This document shows, one piece after another, positions 35,366-46,985 of a DNA stretch of 64,000 nt. This DNA comes from Sclerodactyla briareus. Its lineage: Eukaryota > Echinodermata > Holothuroidea > Dendrochirotida > Sclerodactylidae. How positions within the stretch are numbered: the first letter of the stretch is position 1; each line of letters opens with the position of its first letter. The position numbers and the translations under genes are program-made. The notes below the pieces were generated by a model, which had not been told where the DNA came from, did not search any database, and worked only from the letters and a program-made list of their open reading frames with translations. The stretch covers positions 248,001 through 312,000 of the forward strand of contig JAODTK010001754.1 in the NCBI GenBank assembly GCA_026419785.1. The letters are read 5' to 3'.

Positions 35366-35689
35366 TGGTCGTGACTTCGTCCCGATATTGGGGGATATTT
35401 GAAAGTTTTGGAATAATGGCGCTGTGCACTGTACCGCGCTTGTGGTATGACTATGCACCAGGGCGCAGATTGAATTCACGGTGACAATGATAACGGAGGT
35501 CTTTTCAAGTCCATCAAAACACCGTTAGGAATGTCTTGAAAATATCTAGAAATTGCAAGGAACAACCTCTTCCTGGCGTTCCCCTTTAAAATTTCAGTGC
35601 TTGCAACTGGACTTCTTATTGTTATTATTAATATTATTATTATGCAATGGCATTTAGTTAGATTTGGCAAGATTCTATGAGTCTACAGA

Positions 35690-36200
35690 GTTCAACAAAA
35701 TGAATCTATAGACTCTATTTTTATGCTTACATGTTTTGATAGAACGTTCTGATAGAATCTATAGCCACTATGAATTCTATAGAAACATATGGGCTGAATT
35801 CATAGAACATGACTTTTCATATAGACACTTCTATAGAATTCTATATAATGCTTTTTCAGCTGGTAGAGAACCTGTCCGTATTGAAGTTCCTGTATGAATG
35901 CGAAATATGGACGCAACAGTTATTGCATGAGGAGGGTTCTAAAGTAGCAAAAATGTTTTGAATAGAGGGGGCCGATCTCAACATCGACAAGCCACAATTT
36001 CCCAGCTATATTAACGCTAGCTTTTGTTTTATGTGTGCTCAACGTTGGAATATACAGCTAATCCATTCGCCAGAGATATAACCATTTTAAATTAAAGTCA
36101 ACAAAAGTCAGCAATCATACCCGTGAACTATAACGTACGCACCCATTCATTAGCTAGATTTTTTAAGCCTCGGTCTCAATATTAGTACCGTGCGTCCGAT
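35690..36200. repeat. Composite repeat, module A: AT-rich TATAGAATTC words
   Basis: Many overlapping words such as TCTATAGA, GAATTCTATAGA and GATAGAATCTATAG occur at a loose 10-12 base rhythm to about 35855, ending with 'GCTTTTTCAGCTGG'. A counterpart at 56230-56540 stands in the same place before module B. No coding signal was seen. Confidence 0.6.
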
Positions 36201-36214
36201 TCCGGATCGCCGGG

Positions 36215-37860
36215 CGCCAAATGAGGCGGACCTTCTTGATATTCTTACGGACTTTCTTTACTTACCCTCTCCGCAAGGAAATCTTTTTTTCATTGAAACT
36301 CGTCCCAATTTGTTCAGAAAAATCTGAATCTGTTCCTATCGACAGGGAAATACGCCAGGATTCCGGACCAATCCTCTTTAGCTACATTCTCGATCTCCGT
36401 GGCTCGCAGCAACGGATAGGCGGCAGATCGAAACTACGTAGACAAGACTAAACGAGATGCATGTCGACAACACAATGGTCCTTGATGGTGTTTGTCTCAT
36501 GAAAAACTAATAGTGTGTGCGTAGAGAACTTTCTCAACTAAACCGTTCGCCGCGATGAGCCTTGACTATATAAAGAATGAAATATGACGTTTTGAAAGTG
36601 CTGGTAATGAGGTAACCGTGGCAACAACGTAACGTAATTTGTGCATTGCAGTCATTCCTCATGATTTTGTGGTATAACGTGATGTGAAGGAGGTCGCATC
36701 TCAGTCGGTGAGCTGCAAACCTCATACCCTTGTTGTTGTAAGTGCGGAATTGCCATTTGGGCCCGAAGGTCCTTCCAGTAGTGCTTTTTTAACACGCTAC
36801 TCCTTGTAGAAGTGGGTTCATATTTGCAATTTTGCTGGCTCCCTGTCTTTACCATACTTTACATCGATGAACATGAGTGACTGTCTTTTTCAAGAATAAC
36901 TTGGAATCCACCCTCCATTCTAACTGTCTTCCTCTTGTGAATTGTTTCTCGTCCATAAGATATTAATGAATACATCCGAGGCTGACAACAGTGTAGAACA
37001 CAATAATGAATGGGAAATTAAAATGAATGATATAGTAATTAAACCCAACACCACACTAATCTTATTATTTAATTACCATAAGGAAGTCCACACAGACGTC
37101 AATGCTTAGCCAAACTTGAAACCACTTATTTTTGTTAAACAATTTAAAGCGATTTATCAAAGCTTAAGCGTTTCCCTCCCTCCCCTTCCTCCGCGCAATG
37201 ACTAAAGTTGTTACCAAATCTGTTGTTATCATTTCTGTCAAATTTAACTCCTTTTTTTTACTGTAAATTATTGGCCACCAGCTTGCTGTCGGAATTTACG
37301 GTAAATTCTACCTTAGTTGTTTTTACATTATTTTTTTTTACGAAAACATCTGCCCCCTGTTTCGCTTGGCAGTTTTTGTGGAACGACAAATTCTTTTAAT
37401 TAGTGTTGCTCTAACAACACAAATACCCCCAGTGCCACATGAGCATGAACCTAGCTTTTTCTGTGAAAGAATCAGAAACCCCAGGAAGAAGAAATACAGG
37501 AATTATCCAACTACGATTCAATCAATCGTATCCAAATAAGATATGATCTTTGATCAATCCATGCATTTCTTCTCCTCTGGTTGAATCATGTGAAACCAGG
37601 TATGAGGAGCGTCTCAGTCCAGAGACCAATATCGACCTCCTGAAGGTCCACAATGAATGGAAGTAGACCTATATGGACCTACCAAAATATCTACATCCAT
37701 GCTCTTCTTACACCGTATCACGCTACTAATGCATACAACAGGATATTTAGTTGTCACTTTCGTGGCGACATGGAAGAAACAAGGGGAGGCAATTTTCCGT
37801 GTGTCTGTGTTCTTAATCGATGTGGGATATTGACTGGCCATTCTTAAGGCATGTTTTGCA
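36215..37860. repeat. Composite repeat, modules B, tRNA-like head, C and D (copy 2)
   Basis: Module B starts near 36255 ('TTTACTTACCCTCTCCGCAAG'). The tRNA-like part has an A-box-like GCATCTCAGTCGG at 36696-36708 and a B-box-like AGTGCGGAATTGCC at 36741-36754. Module C ('TTAATGAATACATCCGAGG') starts near 36965. Module D ('GGAAGTAGACC.ATATGGACC', 'TTGTCACTTTCGTGGCGACA', 'TTCTTAATCGAT.TGGGATATTG') runs to 37850. All are collinear with 56590-57260 and 59335-59990. Confidence 0.75.
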
Positions 37861-38125
37861 TATAACCTGCTCTTAGAGCATACCTATTGTTTATCTCTCG
37901 GACTGAAGTTCTATATATTCCAGGAAAGAAAACTGAACAAAAAACCAAAAAAAAAAACAAAACCAAAAAAATGCTAGATTAAATGTTACCGATCCATGCT
38001 AAATTTCGATTCGATATTGCCAGAGAGAGTGACAATAAGTCACGTGGCTCCCCTATTTTTTAAGCCAATCATACTGTTTTTTATTCCTGAACGAAGTAAA
38101 GGAATTCTAGCAGTCATGACAGTCT

Positions 38126-38500
38126 GGGTGTGGGTGTGTGTGTGTGTGTGCTGGGGTGTTGTGTGTGTGACAGCTAACCTAGCAAATTAGATGGATAAAG
38201 TTCATACTTGGTATATGGGTTCCCCATAATGAGCACGTGATTCCTATTGTTTGTGGGGTCAGGTGAAGAGAGGTCAAAGAGAGTAAGAGGTCAACGGAAA
38301 AGCTTTGTTAACACGATAAGTCCGATCAGGTGAAAATCGGGTTTGCAGCTTTTCATGATGAGGACAGACAACCCTATAGTGTTTGGTGTGAATGGGGTCA
38401 TATTTGAGGGACAAATTTGGGGAATTTCAGCTTGTTAACACGATACTAAGAAGTAGCTTTCTTATGGAGAGACAGGAACCCTATTGTTTTCGGTTAGTTC
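38126..38500. repeat. (GT)n tract and AGGTCA-family copy (module E)
   Basis: A short GT repeat at 38126-38172 is followed by 'GATGGATAAAGTTCATACTTG', 'GGTTCCCCATAATGAGCACGTGA', 'GGGGTCAGGTGAAGAGAGGTCA', 'GATAAGTCCGATCAGG'. It matches 59995-60290 and the arrays in the first 8.4 kb. Confidence 0.7.
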
Positions 38501-38507
38501 GGGTGAT

Positions 38508-38544
38508 CTATATTATCTATCTATCTATTATCATATATCTATCA

Positions 38545-38578
<34 letters not shown>

Positions 38579-38635
38579 TATCTATCGATCTCTCTATAGC
38601 TATATAGCTATCTAGACTATCTAGCTATCTATCAT
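38508..38635. repeat. (CTAT)n microsatellite
   Basis: About 125 bases of interrupted CTAT/CTAG tetramers. The second composite copy has the same microsatellite in the same position (61147-61300). Confidence 0.9.
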
Positions 38636-40070
38636 TGTCCAGAATGATCTTGACCTGATTCGCGTGGCTTCTGATTGCAGAGGTGTTCCAACGCTGGCAG
38701 TGTTAAAGTAAGATGTTGGTTTCCAAAATAATAATGCCTCGGTCAGTACATCCCGGCACCTGGTCAGGATATTGAGGTGGTGAACTCGGAAAAGGAACTT
38801 GGTGGTGTACTCCGAGGCTTCGTTGAAACCTTCTAAGTTTGCAGGTGTTGGATCTGCAAAGAAAGGCAATTGGATTTTCGTCTGATAAAGCGGCATTCCA
38901 TTTCCTTGAATGAGGATATAGTTCTCAGACTATTCAAGCAACTAGTGAGGGACCTACCTCGAGTATTCAGTCCGACTTCATTTTAACTCGAAATCGCAGG
39001 TGGTGAACTTCGGAAAAGGAACATCTGTCTGTCTGTCCTATCTGTTGACCAACATTGGGATGAAATTCGCGACGTAGGGTACCCCAGATTCCAAGATTAA
39101 AAACTAAATACATTTTCAGGACTATCTATAGGCCTGATGTTACAAATGAAGACAACGCACACCTTTCCCAACACCGGAATAGAATTAATATCACATACAT
39201 ATACAACACAGGGAAATTTGCAGCGTACAGTAACAAGTTGAACACATATGTTCAAAAGGACAACAAAAAAACCAACAGTCAAGAGACAAAATGATGACGT
39301 GGTGTAATAGATGGCGAGGCGACACCCTTGATACAATAAGCCCAGAACTAGGCCTTAACTCGGTTGACGGGATTCTACAGTGAATTTTCCGAGGTTAATA
39401 TTAGAGTTCACAGCTAGACAATTCAATTGGAGTACAAACTGCGGCCCAAAGCCGTATATCCCGGACAAACCTCGGCCGCGAGCGTCTACCATACGTACTG
39501 CTGGGACGAATCAATGACATGTGTCGACAAGATTATCAAAATTAAAGGGAAGTCAACACGGACTACAGACGAAAAGGCTGATTTGATTCAAGGCAGGTTC
39601 AGAAGCAACAAGACTTATCAAGGACAACCCGGCCTAATGTTCGGATGGGCACCGGTGATGACTCGCCCTCTCCCTTAGGACTGGTGAGACAGGTGTACCA
39701 CATCCCCATTTAATACCGCCATGTCACGTCCTCATTCAAAAAAAAGACAGTGACCCCAGAATCCGAACCGAAAACATGGAGGAGAGGAATTTCATGTCCA
39801 ACGTGACTGCTCACGGCAACCGGGCGAGACTCATTGCGAATATTCCGGAACAAATGCCAGAAAACCCCCATTCCACTGCATTACAGCAGGACAATGAAGT
39901 AGAGACGGGTTACAAGTTACAGCCACCTAGGGAACAATAACGCAAGAAGGCGTTGTTGTTCATATCAAATCAGAGTAATAATTCAACTTATGTACAAATG
40001 GGGACTTTCAAGATCACCTAAAACCTGAATAATCATCCTGTCAGGCAAGTAGCAGAATAATCAATTACTC
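38636..40070. repeat. Composite repeat, modules F, G and H (copy 2)
   Basis: Module F starts 'CAGAATGATCTTGACCTGATT' (38638) and runs to 'GAGTATTCAGTCC' near 38972. Module G has 'GTCTGTCTGTCC' (about 39028), 'GGGTACCCCAGATTCCA' and 'GATGTTACAAATGAA'. Module H starts 'GTGAATTTTCCGAGGTTAAT' near 39379. The parallel copy is 61300-63550. Plus-strand 39427-39678 is open for 83 codons but its frame is broken in the other copies, and I do not recognise the protein. Confidence 0.75.
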
Positions 40071-40074
40071 TTCA

Positions 40075-40850
40075 AGGCACGGGTATTTTAGCCCAATTTC
40101 GACACGACGAGAGCGTGTATTTTCTCAGCCACTACGAAAACGGGGTCTCTTCCAACCCGGTAACAGCCAATTTGCGGACCACCCGCTGATTTTGGTCCAT
40201 TTTCACGAAACGCCCAACAGTCGTGATAATCTCAGAATTCTTCCAACCGGTCTGACCCAGAAATTGGGAGCCTCTTCCATCACCTCCTCCCCACCTCAAT
40301 GACGATCGAGCAGAACCGGTTATCTCGGTAGTGGTATTTGCACGAGTCGACGCGTGGCTCCAAAGCCCGATCTGCGTAGCTAAGGTGATTGTATTCCTGG
40401 AACTCGTGACGGGTAATCGGAGAAAGGAGGAACTGCCTAGCCCACGGTTGCGAGTGGTACTCGAAAGACAGTTTCAGCTCATCGTCGCCACGGTCGTGCG
40501 ATGAACTCCCCGTCTTCAGTAAGACCTCATCCATCGAGGTGAAGCGGGAACGCAAAATTAAAATTCGGGTCGACCACTGGGAAGCTAAGGTCCTGGGGAT
40601 ACCTATAGCCAGGGAGTATTCTGGCACGGGACTCTCTCCGTCAGTGAGAAACGGGATGCGCCAAGTGAGTTTCGGGAACTCAGTCGTCAGAGACGAGTCC
40701 TCTCGGTGGTCGGGATTCTTGGAGAACGTAGCCATCCGATGAATACGGGTGCTTGACCTTCCGCAATTAGTCCGGGGAAAGCTCAGGTATGGCAAGGATT
40801 AACCTCTTACTGTGGAATAGTGCGAATACATCAACGATTAATATCATATG
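40075..40850. repeat. Composite repeat, modules I-J, copy 2
   Basis: Collinear with 20701-21475 and 63655-64000. The minus strand from 40795 to 40280 is open for 171 codons (residues include a DDELKLSFE patch and DSCKYHYRDN near the C-terminus). Short pieces of the same peptides can be read at 20900-21200 with frame shifts. This could be a remnant of a transposon protein, but no known domain is recognisable. Confidence 0.65.
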
Positions 40851-40919
40851 ATATTTAGTAACCAAAAATTAGACGATTTTTTTTTTGGACCAATGGCGAA
40901 AAAAATTGTAAAGAATAAC

Positions 40920-41400
40920 GACCAAACCAAAGTTCATCACCGCAATGGTTCGTTGTTTCAACGCCCGGCACCGTTCTAGCAATCCGTGTCGCTCGTAAAG
41001 CGCTTACAACCGCTCCGCCAAATTGTGCAAACGTTGAATCACCGCCCTGGCAAAGTGGCGCGAAAACAGCGGTGGTCCAGCGTTCAAGATTTCTGCGTTG
41101 GGCTAGCGGACCATAGCGTCCACGGGGGGGAACTTGCGTCTAGCGGTGCCAAACTTTGACTGGGCGTTGCTAGAGTGGCGGTGCAACTTGGCGGGAGCGG
41201 GAAAAGTACCGCTCATCACCGCTCCCAATATTTTGTGCCGCTCAAACTTCCGAGCGGGTAGGGTAGGGGGGACCATCAGCGGTGGCCGAGAGGTTATAGG
41301 CGTTGCCTTACGGAGGGTCTCAACTTCTTTTAAACGGTGGTGAACGGGAAACGAGCGGTGATTGTTTGTTTTTCACCGCCAAGGGAAAGCTATGCATTAG
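40920..41400. repeat. Region rich in CACCGCT / AGCGGTG words
   Basis: CACCGC, ACCGCTC and their inverted forms GAGCGG, AGCGGTG recur more than ten times in both orientations ('CTCATCACCGCTCCC', 'GAGCGGTGATTG', 'TTTTCACCGCC'). Such subterminal inverted words occur in some DNA transposons, but clear outer ends were not found. Confidence 0.4.
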
Positions 41401-41959
41401 TTCAGGCGTTGGACCGGGCCTGTAGGGAGATGGTCAGCCAGTTTGGAACATAGTGACCACCGGTTCCGACATACGGTATGGATATATTTATCCATATGCA
41501 TCACTAATGGGCATATAAATTGGAAACACGACTATTTCGACTGTAATAAGTTCGAAAAAAAAGAAGGCCAACAAACTGCAATAAATCACACAAAACGTGA
41601 ACGGAGTGAGGAGTCGGATCAGTCAGAAGCTATGGACGTAGAGTTCAATAGATCATTAGATTGCCGAGTTCGAAACCCCATTGACGCAGAGGGCTTTTGC
41701 GCAGTGCTGTTAGACAAGCATGTCTCCTCGAATGTCCGCTACCCACGTGTAAAAGAGCAACGGCGAGGGGTACCAGAAGTAGGCGCCGCTTTCGCTGCCA
41801 GCGCGTTGTAGTATTGTAGTAGGTCGTGAGCGAACGTGTATTACTTCGTGGTGCAGGCAAGGTCTTCATCAGGTTGCCAATGAATTGAGGGGTTTTAAGT
41901 TCGCTAGTGGTTGTAAGAGGGCGCTTTGTCTTGATACTGCGAATCTCATTCTCAATACG

Positions 41960-43760
41960 AGCAGAAAGGGTCCAAACTCGAATGTCGGGATACGAAAGAC
42001 CAGCTACTACTCGACAAAGCTCTCACCAGAGATTCGAAGGAGGGGCGCACAAACCTGGCAGCGGGATAGATCGACTACAAGAAGGCTTACGATTTAGTGA
42101 CACATTCCTGGATAATTACACCATGAGAACACACAAGGTCAACCCAAGATACGAGACTCGTAAAGAAGGTCGATGGAGAACTAGTCACGTCCCTAACCAG
42201 TGGGGAAACACCTCGCCGAAATCAAGATTGAGTGTGGAATATTCCAGGGGGATGCCTCTCTCCACTCCTGTTCTGCGTGGCTCTCAACCCTTGAGTCACC
42301 TACTACGGCAGGCCAGACGGTATACCAACTCAACAATGACATTAAAATCAACCACCTCCTATACATGGATGATCTGGAAATTGTACGCCAAGAATCGAGA
42401 ATGAACTCACAGCAATGATGAGACAGTGGGGATAATCAGCGACAACATCTCCACGAAAGTCGGACTTGACAAATGTGCCAGGCAGAGCATCCACCAAGTA
42501 GAGAGGGGAACACAAGCTGATCAGACGGCCTTGACCCTCCCGATCGGAAAGATCGGAGACCCCGCCCCGGGGGACCTACACGGGGGTACAAATAACTGGG
42601 CAACTGCAGAACATGGAGAACAAACAGAGGGAGGTAAAGACAAGGCATCGGCAACGTACAGGAGGACGCTATGTCGATCCTCAAGTTCCAAACGCTCCAT
42701 GGGCAGAACAAGATACGTGCCATGAACACATACGCCCTGCAGGTCATCACCTATACGCGGTGCATAATAGACTGGACCGCAGCAAGAGCTGGCGAACTGG
42801 ACCGCAAGCGAGGGGAACGATGGACATGTTACGGTGGACTACACCCACTAGCTGACGTGCACCGGCTCTTACGTTCCACGAAGGAATGGTGGGAGGGCCT
42901 GAACGAAGTTGCGGCCACCATGAAAACTCCAGGTGCTGTACCCAGGAATTCATCGCAGCAAACAGGGACAGAGACCCACTGATAGTGGATGTGTGGTGGC
43001 CATGAGCTACTCACGGGATATAAAACGAACGAGAGAGAGAGACAAAGGCCAATAGGCAAGAAGAGTGTACAGACAAATGGCAACAAAACCCGCTACACCG
43101 GCATCAGACGACAGGTCCCAGATGTAACGTCGATACAGAACGACGATCGATGGATGCAACAAGCTACCCAGCTATAGGATGAGACGACGGCACTGAGAAC
43201 AGCTGCCCAAGATAAGGCCCTGAACACCAAGTATCACCAGGCGAAAGTCACCTGCAATGAGTGACGCGAAATGTAGCTGTGCCACCAGAAAGACCGAAAA
43301 AGGTGGGCTATATAACAACGGTCTGCTCGAGATCACTGGAAGTCTGTTAAGACAAGGCATAACAACAGTAGCGGCCGCATTACACCACGGGATATGTCAG
43401 CACATACGGGTCCAGACGCGGACATGACGGAAAGTTGGCAAGTGACAATACGTGGTTCCACAAATCCGAAACCGACGGAGGAAAAGGAAAGAGAAGGCCA
43501 AGATCCTCTGAGACTTCGCGGTGCGAGTAATAAGCGAACGGAGACCAGACCTGGTAGTAGTGGAACAAAGTCAAACCGAACGCTACCCACCTAGTCGAGA
43601 AAAGAAAAGAAAAAGTGGAGAAATTCAGGACATGCGGCTGGAGACTCCAGAGGATGTGGACACCAAGGCAGAGTTGTACCGGTATTCGGAGCACTGGGGA
43701 CGTAGTATGACCAGGCAACTTAGATTGGCCACCAGCAGGAAGAGATTCCTGGCCAACACG
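41960..43760 (+). pseudogene. R2-like non-LTR retrotransposon relic (reverse transcriptase plus restriction-like endonuclease)
   Basis: Joining observations across frames, the plus strand carries a TKDQLLLDKA segment (41993-42022) and motif A as IDYKKAYD at 42070-42093, just after an in-frame TAG at 42067. An 'IECGIFQGD' segment lies near 42230 and motif C as YMDD at 42362-42373. Next come 'ISHLLY'-type surroundings, a 'KIRAMNTYALQVITYT' region near 42710, and 'RLLRSTKEWWEGLNEV' near 42870. At 43539-43562 RRPDLVVV resembles the core of the R2-type restriction-like endonuclease, with 'EKEREG..DP' type lysine/glutamate-rich sequence near it. The order RT then C-terminal endonuclease is the R2-group layout. 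Site-specific insertion is typical of the group, but the target is not visible here. The 5' part is missing, and frameshifts and stops make it inactive. Confidence 0.75.
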
Positions 43761-43915
43761 GAGTACGCCCCCTACCAGAGACAGCAATACTGGTAGTGGC
43801 CCCGTAATCTCAGAGGGGTGCTCGACCTATGCGGAGTCGGGTAGTACACCGAGGTCGGAGGGACGACATAACAAGTACAACAAGGAAGGAGGCGGTTTGG
43901 GAAGAACAACCGATA

Positions 43916-44283
43916 CTAACGAGCACTCATATAGCGCTTTTCACAGCGACAGCAGTCTCGAAGCGCATAAAAAGGATTCCTCATTGAGAGACAGAAATGA
44001 ATTGTGCGGTGCGGATGTGGAGAGGTGAAGCGTTCGGAAAGAGTGGTGCCGAGTAAGGCGAATTTCTGTGTCTGGGCCTCGGCGTCTTTATGATACTGGC
44101 AAAATAAAATGGGGTTCCCCGTCTTTTCTAGCCCATTTGCATGCGTGTGTCGCTCCCCGAAGAGCTGGTTGACACGTGACATCATGGACTTTACATCAGC
44201 CTGTTTGATGCTGACAGCCAATGCCTCTGCGTCAGAAGAAGGCTTGTCACCAGACTTTGGAAATTGAATTCTTGTAGTTAGCC
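43916..44283 (-). CDS. Unidentified open segment, possible exon
   Basis: From an in-frame TAA just above 44283 the minus strand is open to about 43916, about 120 codons. The protein has a normal-looking mixed composition (RIQFPKSGDKPSSDAEALAV, then IKQADVKSMMSRVNQLFGER, then NPILFCQYHKDAEAQ). It is unlike the low-complexity frames around it and has no internal stop. Its last ~25 codons run into a 'CATATAGCGCTTTTCACAG' dispersed-repeat head (43920-43975), which would be an odd end for a real exon. I recognise no family. It could be a retained gene fragment or part of a retroelement. Confidence 0.3.
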
Positions 44284-44300
44284 TTCTTTATATGTACTGT

Positions 44301-44345
44301 CGCTATCTATCTGTCTGTCTGTTCTGTCTATCTATCTATCTATCA
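44301..44345. repeat. Short (CTAT)n/(CTGT)n microsatellite
   Basis: Interrupted CTAT and CTGT tetramers just upstream (in the minus-strand sense) of the open segment at 43916-44283. Confidence 0.8.
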
Positions 44346-44769
44346 TTTATTACTGTTTGGAGCGTTCTTTTGTAAAATTCAAGAATTGAGGCGTCATATT
44401 GTCCGCCATCTTGGCCGCCATCTTGATTAGGGCCACATCATACTAGGTAGCATGGGAATGTCGAGCGTATGTGCTCGCAATGATGAAAATAATGACAATA
44501 AGTGTTCGAAAATTTACATAGCTTTTTCGACAGATCAATGCATTTCTACGATTTTCCCATATTCGGGCTGGCCATTTTGAAACGGCCATTGGAAAACATC
44601 AGGTTCCCCATGGGTACCGGCGGCATTCTTTTTTCCTGTCATTTAGGACATCATTACCAACACAAATCAGCTGAATGAATAGATTTCTTACAAATTTTTT
44701 CGCAGATGGATCATCTAATTGGGTTACTAATGAAGAGAAAGAAAAACGAAATTACAGCAGATGACCTGA

Positions 44770-45520
44770 AGCATAGCCGCTCATTCAGGTCTCGTTTTTT
44801 GCGCTACCCCACCGCGGCCAGGTCAGATATATCCAAATCCACTCGGCCTTGATTCACCAGAATACAATGTGACGTGGCTGCAGCAACCGGTTGAAGAGCA
44901 GGCTTTGCTAGTCGACCGGCGGCCGAGCAAAGGATCTCCAGGGTTGTCGCAGAAAAGAGGGTGGTAAGAAGAATTTGTCATCCCATTGAAATGAAGGGTG
45001 GATAATTCCCCCTTATATATGCTATGTTTTAGTTGTTAGAAGTAAATTCAGAACATCTTTCTAAACTAATTAGGCTATTTCCTCAGAAGCTGTTTTAGTT
45101 GTAGAGCGGCCAATGTCGTATAATATGTGCATGGCCCGGCCAAACCCATTATACCTTGTATCAAGCAGCCATACAATGTAAACGACCACTTCTTTTGCGC
45201 AAAACTACTAATGCCCCATATGTTATGAAGTACAAATATAGTACGTTATGGAGACCAAACTGCTAATGGAAGAGATCTACTGGTATTGACCGCCTTATAC
45301 GAAAGAGGGTCTTCAGTAGGTATTTAGCCCAGAGCTAAATTTCGAGTACAGGCCTGTAGGAATAAAGGACGCCACACTAGGAGTGGGGACACAGAGAAAA
45401 TATCAGTTCCTGAAAAGTTGCCCGAATTTAGTTTGCAACTCCGTTTTATGGAATCCAATACAAAACGTAAGGCTGAAGAGCATAGGCGAATGATCTCAGG
45501 TCTCTTCAGAAATCTTATTT
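44770..45520. repeat. Composite repeat, module K, copy 2
   Basis: Matches 21500-22340 over most of its length, with many one-base gaps. It ends near 'GGACGCCACACTAGGAGTGG' and 'GATCTCAGGTCTCTTCAGAAATC'. Confidence 0.8.
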
Positions 45521-45539
45521 GATTGTGGAGGGTCATTAT

Positions 45540-46985
45540 ATGATAAGAAAAATTGTCATCATTACCATGTCCGAACATCTAAAATTGAATAGTGACTGGC
45601 CTCAGTTTTCAATTTTCAAATATTACCCTACCAGCAAATGTAACCATGAACAGCATTATACGTATATTCAATTACGTGATACTATAGTCGTTCTCTTCTC
45701 CCGATAAGTCTAGATGTTTATTGTATTGATCATTAGTGTGATTACGGCGATTTGTCAGAGGCAGCTGACGATCAAAATTATTCATTACGGAACTAGCATC
45801 TTGAAACAGGGGGCCAAGCTAATGAACCTCCTTTATGACCGATGCCACATTCTTGTGGTTTCTACCGCGGACGGGGAAGTTATTTTAATCAAAATGAAAT
45901 GATGAAATTATTCCGCAGTTCTCCTCATTTCCAGTGTCGAATTCGGATAGTAGCAATTAGTAGATGATGAATGAAATAAACGTTCAATGATCAAAATCGG
46001 TGCAATTCGACAGAAAACGACAGACTCATTTAGAGTGAATCCGTTCGAAATTTGAAAGTGATCGTTGAATATTTTCGATGTCGGCCCGTTTTCGTAGCTC
46101 CGTTATTTACGTTTTTATGTGAATTTTTCCGAGAAAAATATATGTATCCATACTATTTCCTCCAAACATTTCATTTTGTCAGTAATTAGCCACTCACAAT
46201 CGATGTTTCGAGTTTCACGTTCGAAATTCCGTTCCCAGTACAATTGAAACGACTTCAAGGTCAAATACCAAGTGGTCCAAGGAGATGCTCCAATGGGGAG
46301 AAGCGGCTTGAATTTTATGTCCGTGAATCGGCCGATCGGCCAGTTCACATGTCCACAGTTCAAGGGGCTGAATATTCTAATGTTCAACATGATAACAGTT
46401 AAATGCGACATCTCCAGTTTTAAGAAATAAATGTATATAATCCTTACCTCTGCCTTTATATGTAACACTGTGAGCAAAATTTGGCAGGTCTGATGGTTGG
46501 CAAAGTGGGTGGGTGAACAGAAGTAGCATTCTAGCTCCGATGAGCAATGTTATTAGCGCAGATTCAGCCGACCTATAGCACTGTCACCGATGTCTTGTAT
46601 TATTCGTCCTCTATTCAGTTGTACATTTGCAGGTCGGTGTTACAGGCCAATGAGGGGCCTATCATTGCCTGAGACTACAAGTGCCTTGTTACAAACACTG
46701 CGAATGCTAGCAATACAAATGAGATCTAATCTAATCATCAGTGAGTCTCTATATCCATGCCTGCTGGTGAGTTCCCTTATTCGATTACTAGCGTTTCAGA
46801 CTTTCCATCCATATCGCAACGTGGTTATACTTGCATCGTGTGCTGGTACAAGGTATCTCAACGGGGGGTGGAGTTGTGCTAACTTTATGTCGCCCCTTTC
46901 GCACCGATTCAAACAGTTCATATCAGTTCATATCATCGCATTGACCCCTGTTATGTTGCACGTTAATTGTCAGTAGTGTTCACCA
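45540..46985. repeat. Composite repeat, modules L and M, copy 3, with insertion
   Basis: Module L starts near 45560 ('CTAAAATTGAATAGTGAC', 'CCCTACCAGCAAATG', 'GTGTGATTACGGCGAT'). It is interrupted at about 45800-46425 by ~0.6 kb absent from the copies at 31440-31690 and 22560-22720, then resumes 'TGTATATAATCCTTACC'. Module M follows at 46765 without any LINE, giving the empty-site version of the 23036-28283 insertion. Confidence 0.75.
45800..46425. other. ~0.6 kb insertion inside module L
   Basis: It is present only in this copy of the module. The minus strand is open from 46477 to 46115 (120 codons) but the protein is unrecognised. 'CGATCGGCC' and 'GGCCGATCGG' words give a small palindrome near 46330. 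Terminal repeats could not be defined by eye. Confidence 0.4.

Noticed and set aside
41443-41811. 122-codon frame as the N-terminal part of the R2-like element
   Set aside because: No zinc-finger or Myb-like motif expected for that part is visible, and the reverse transcriptase similarity only starts near 41960.
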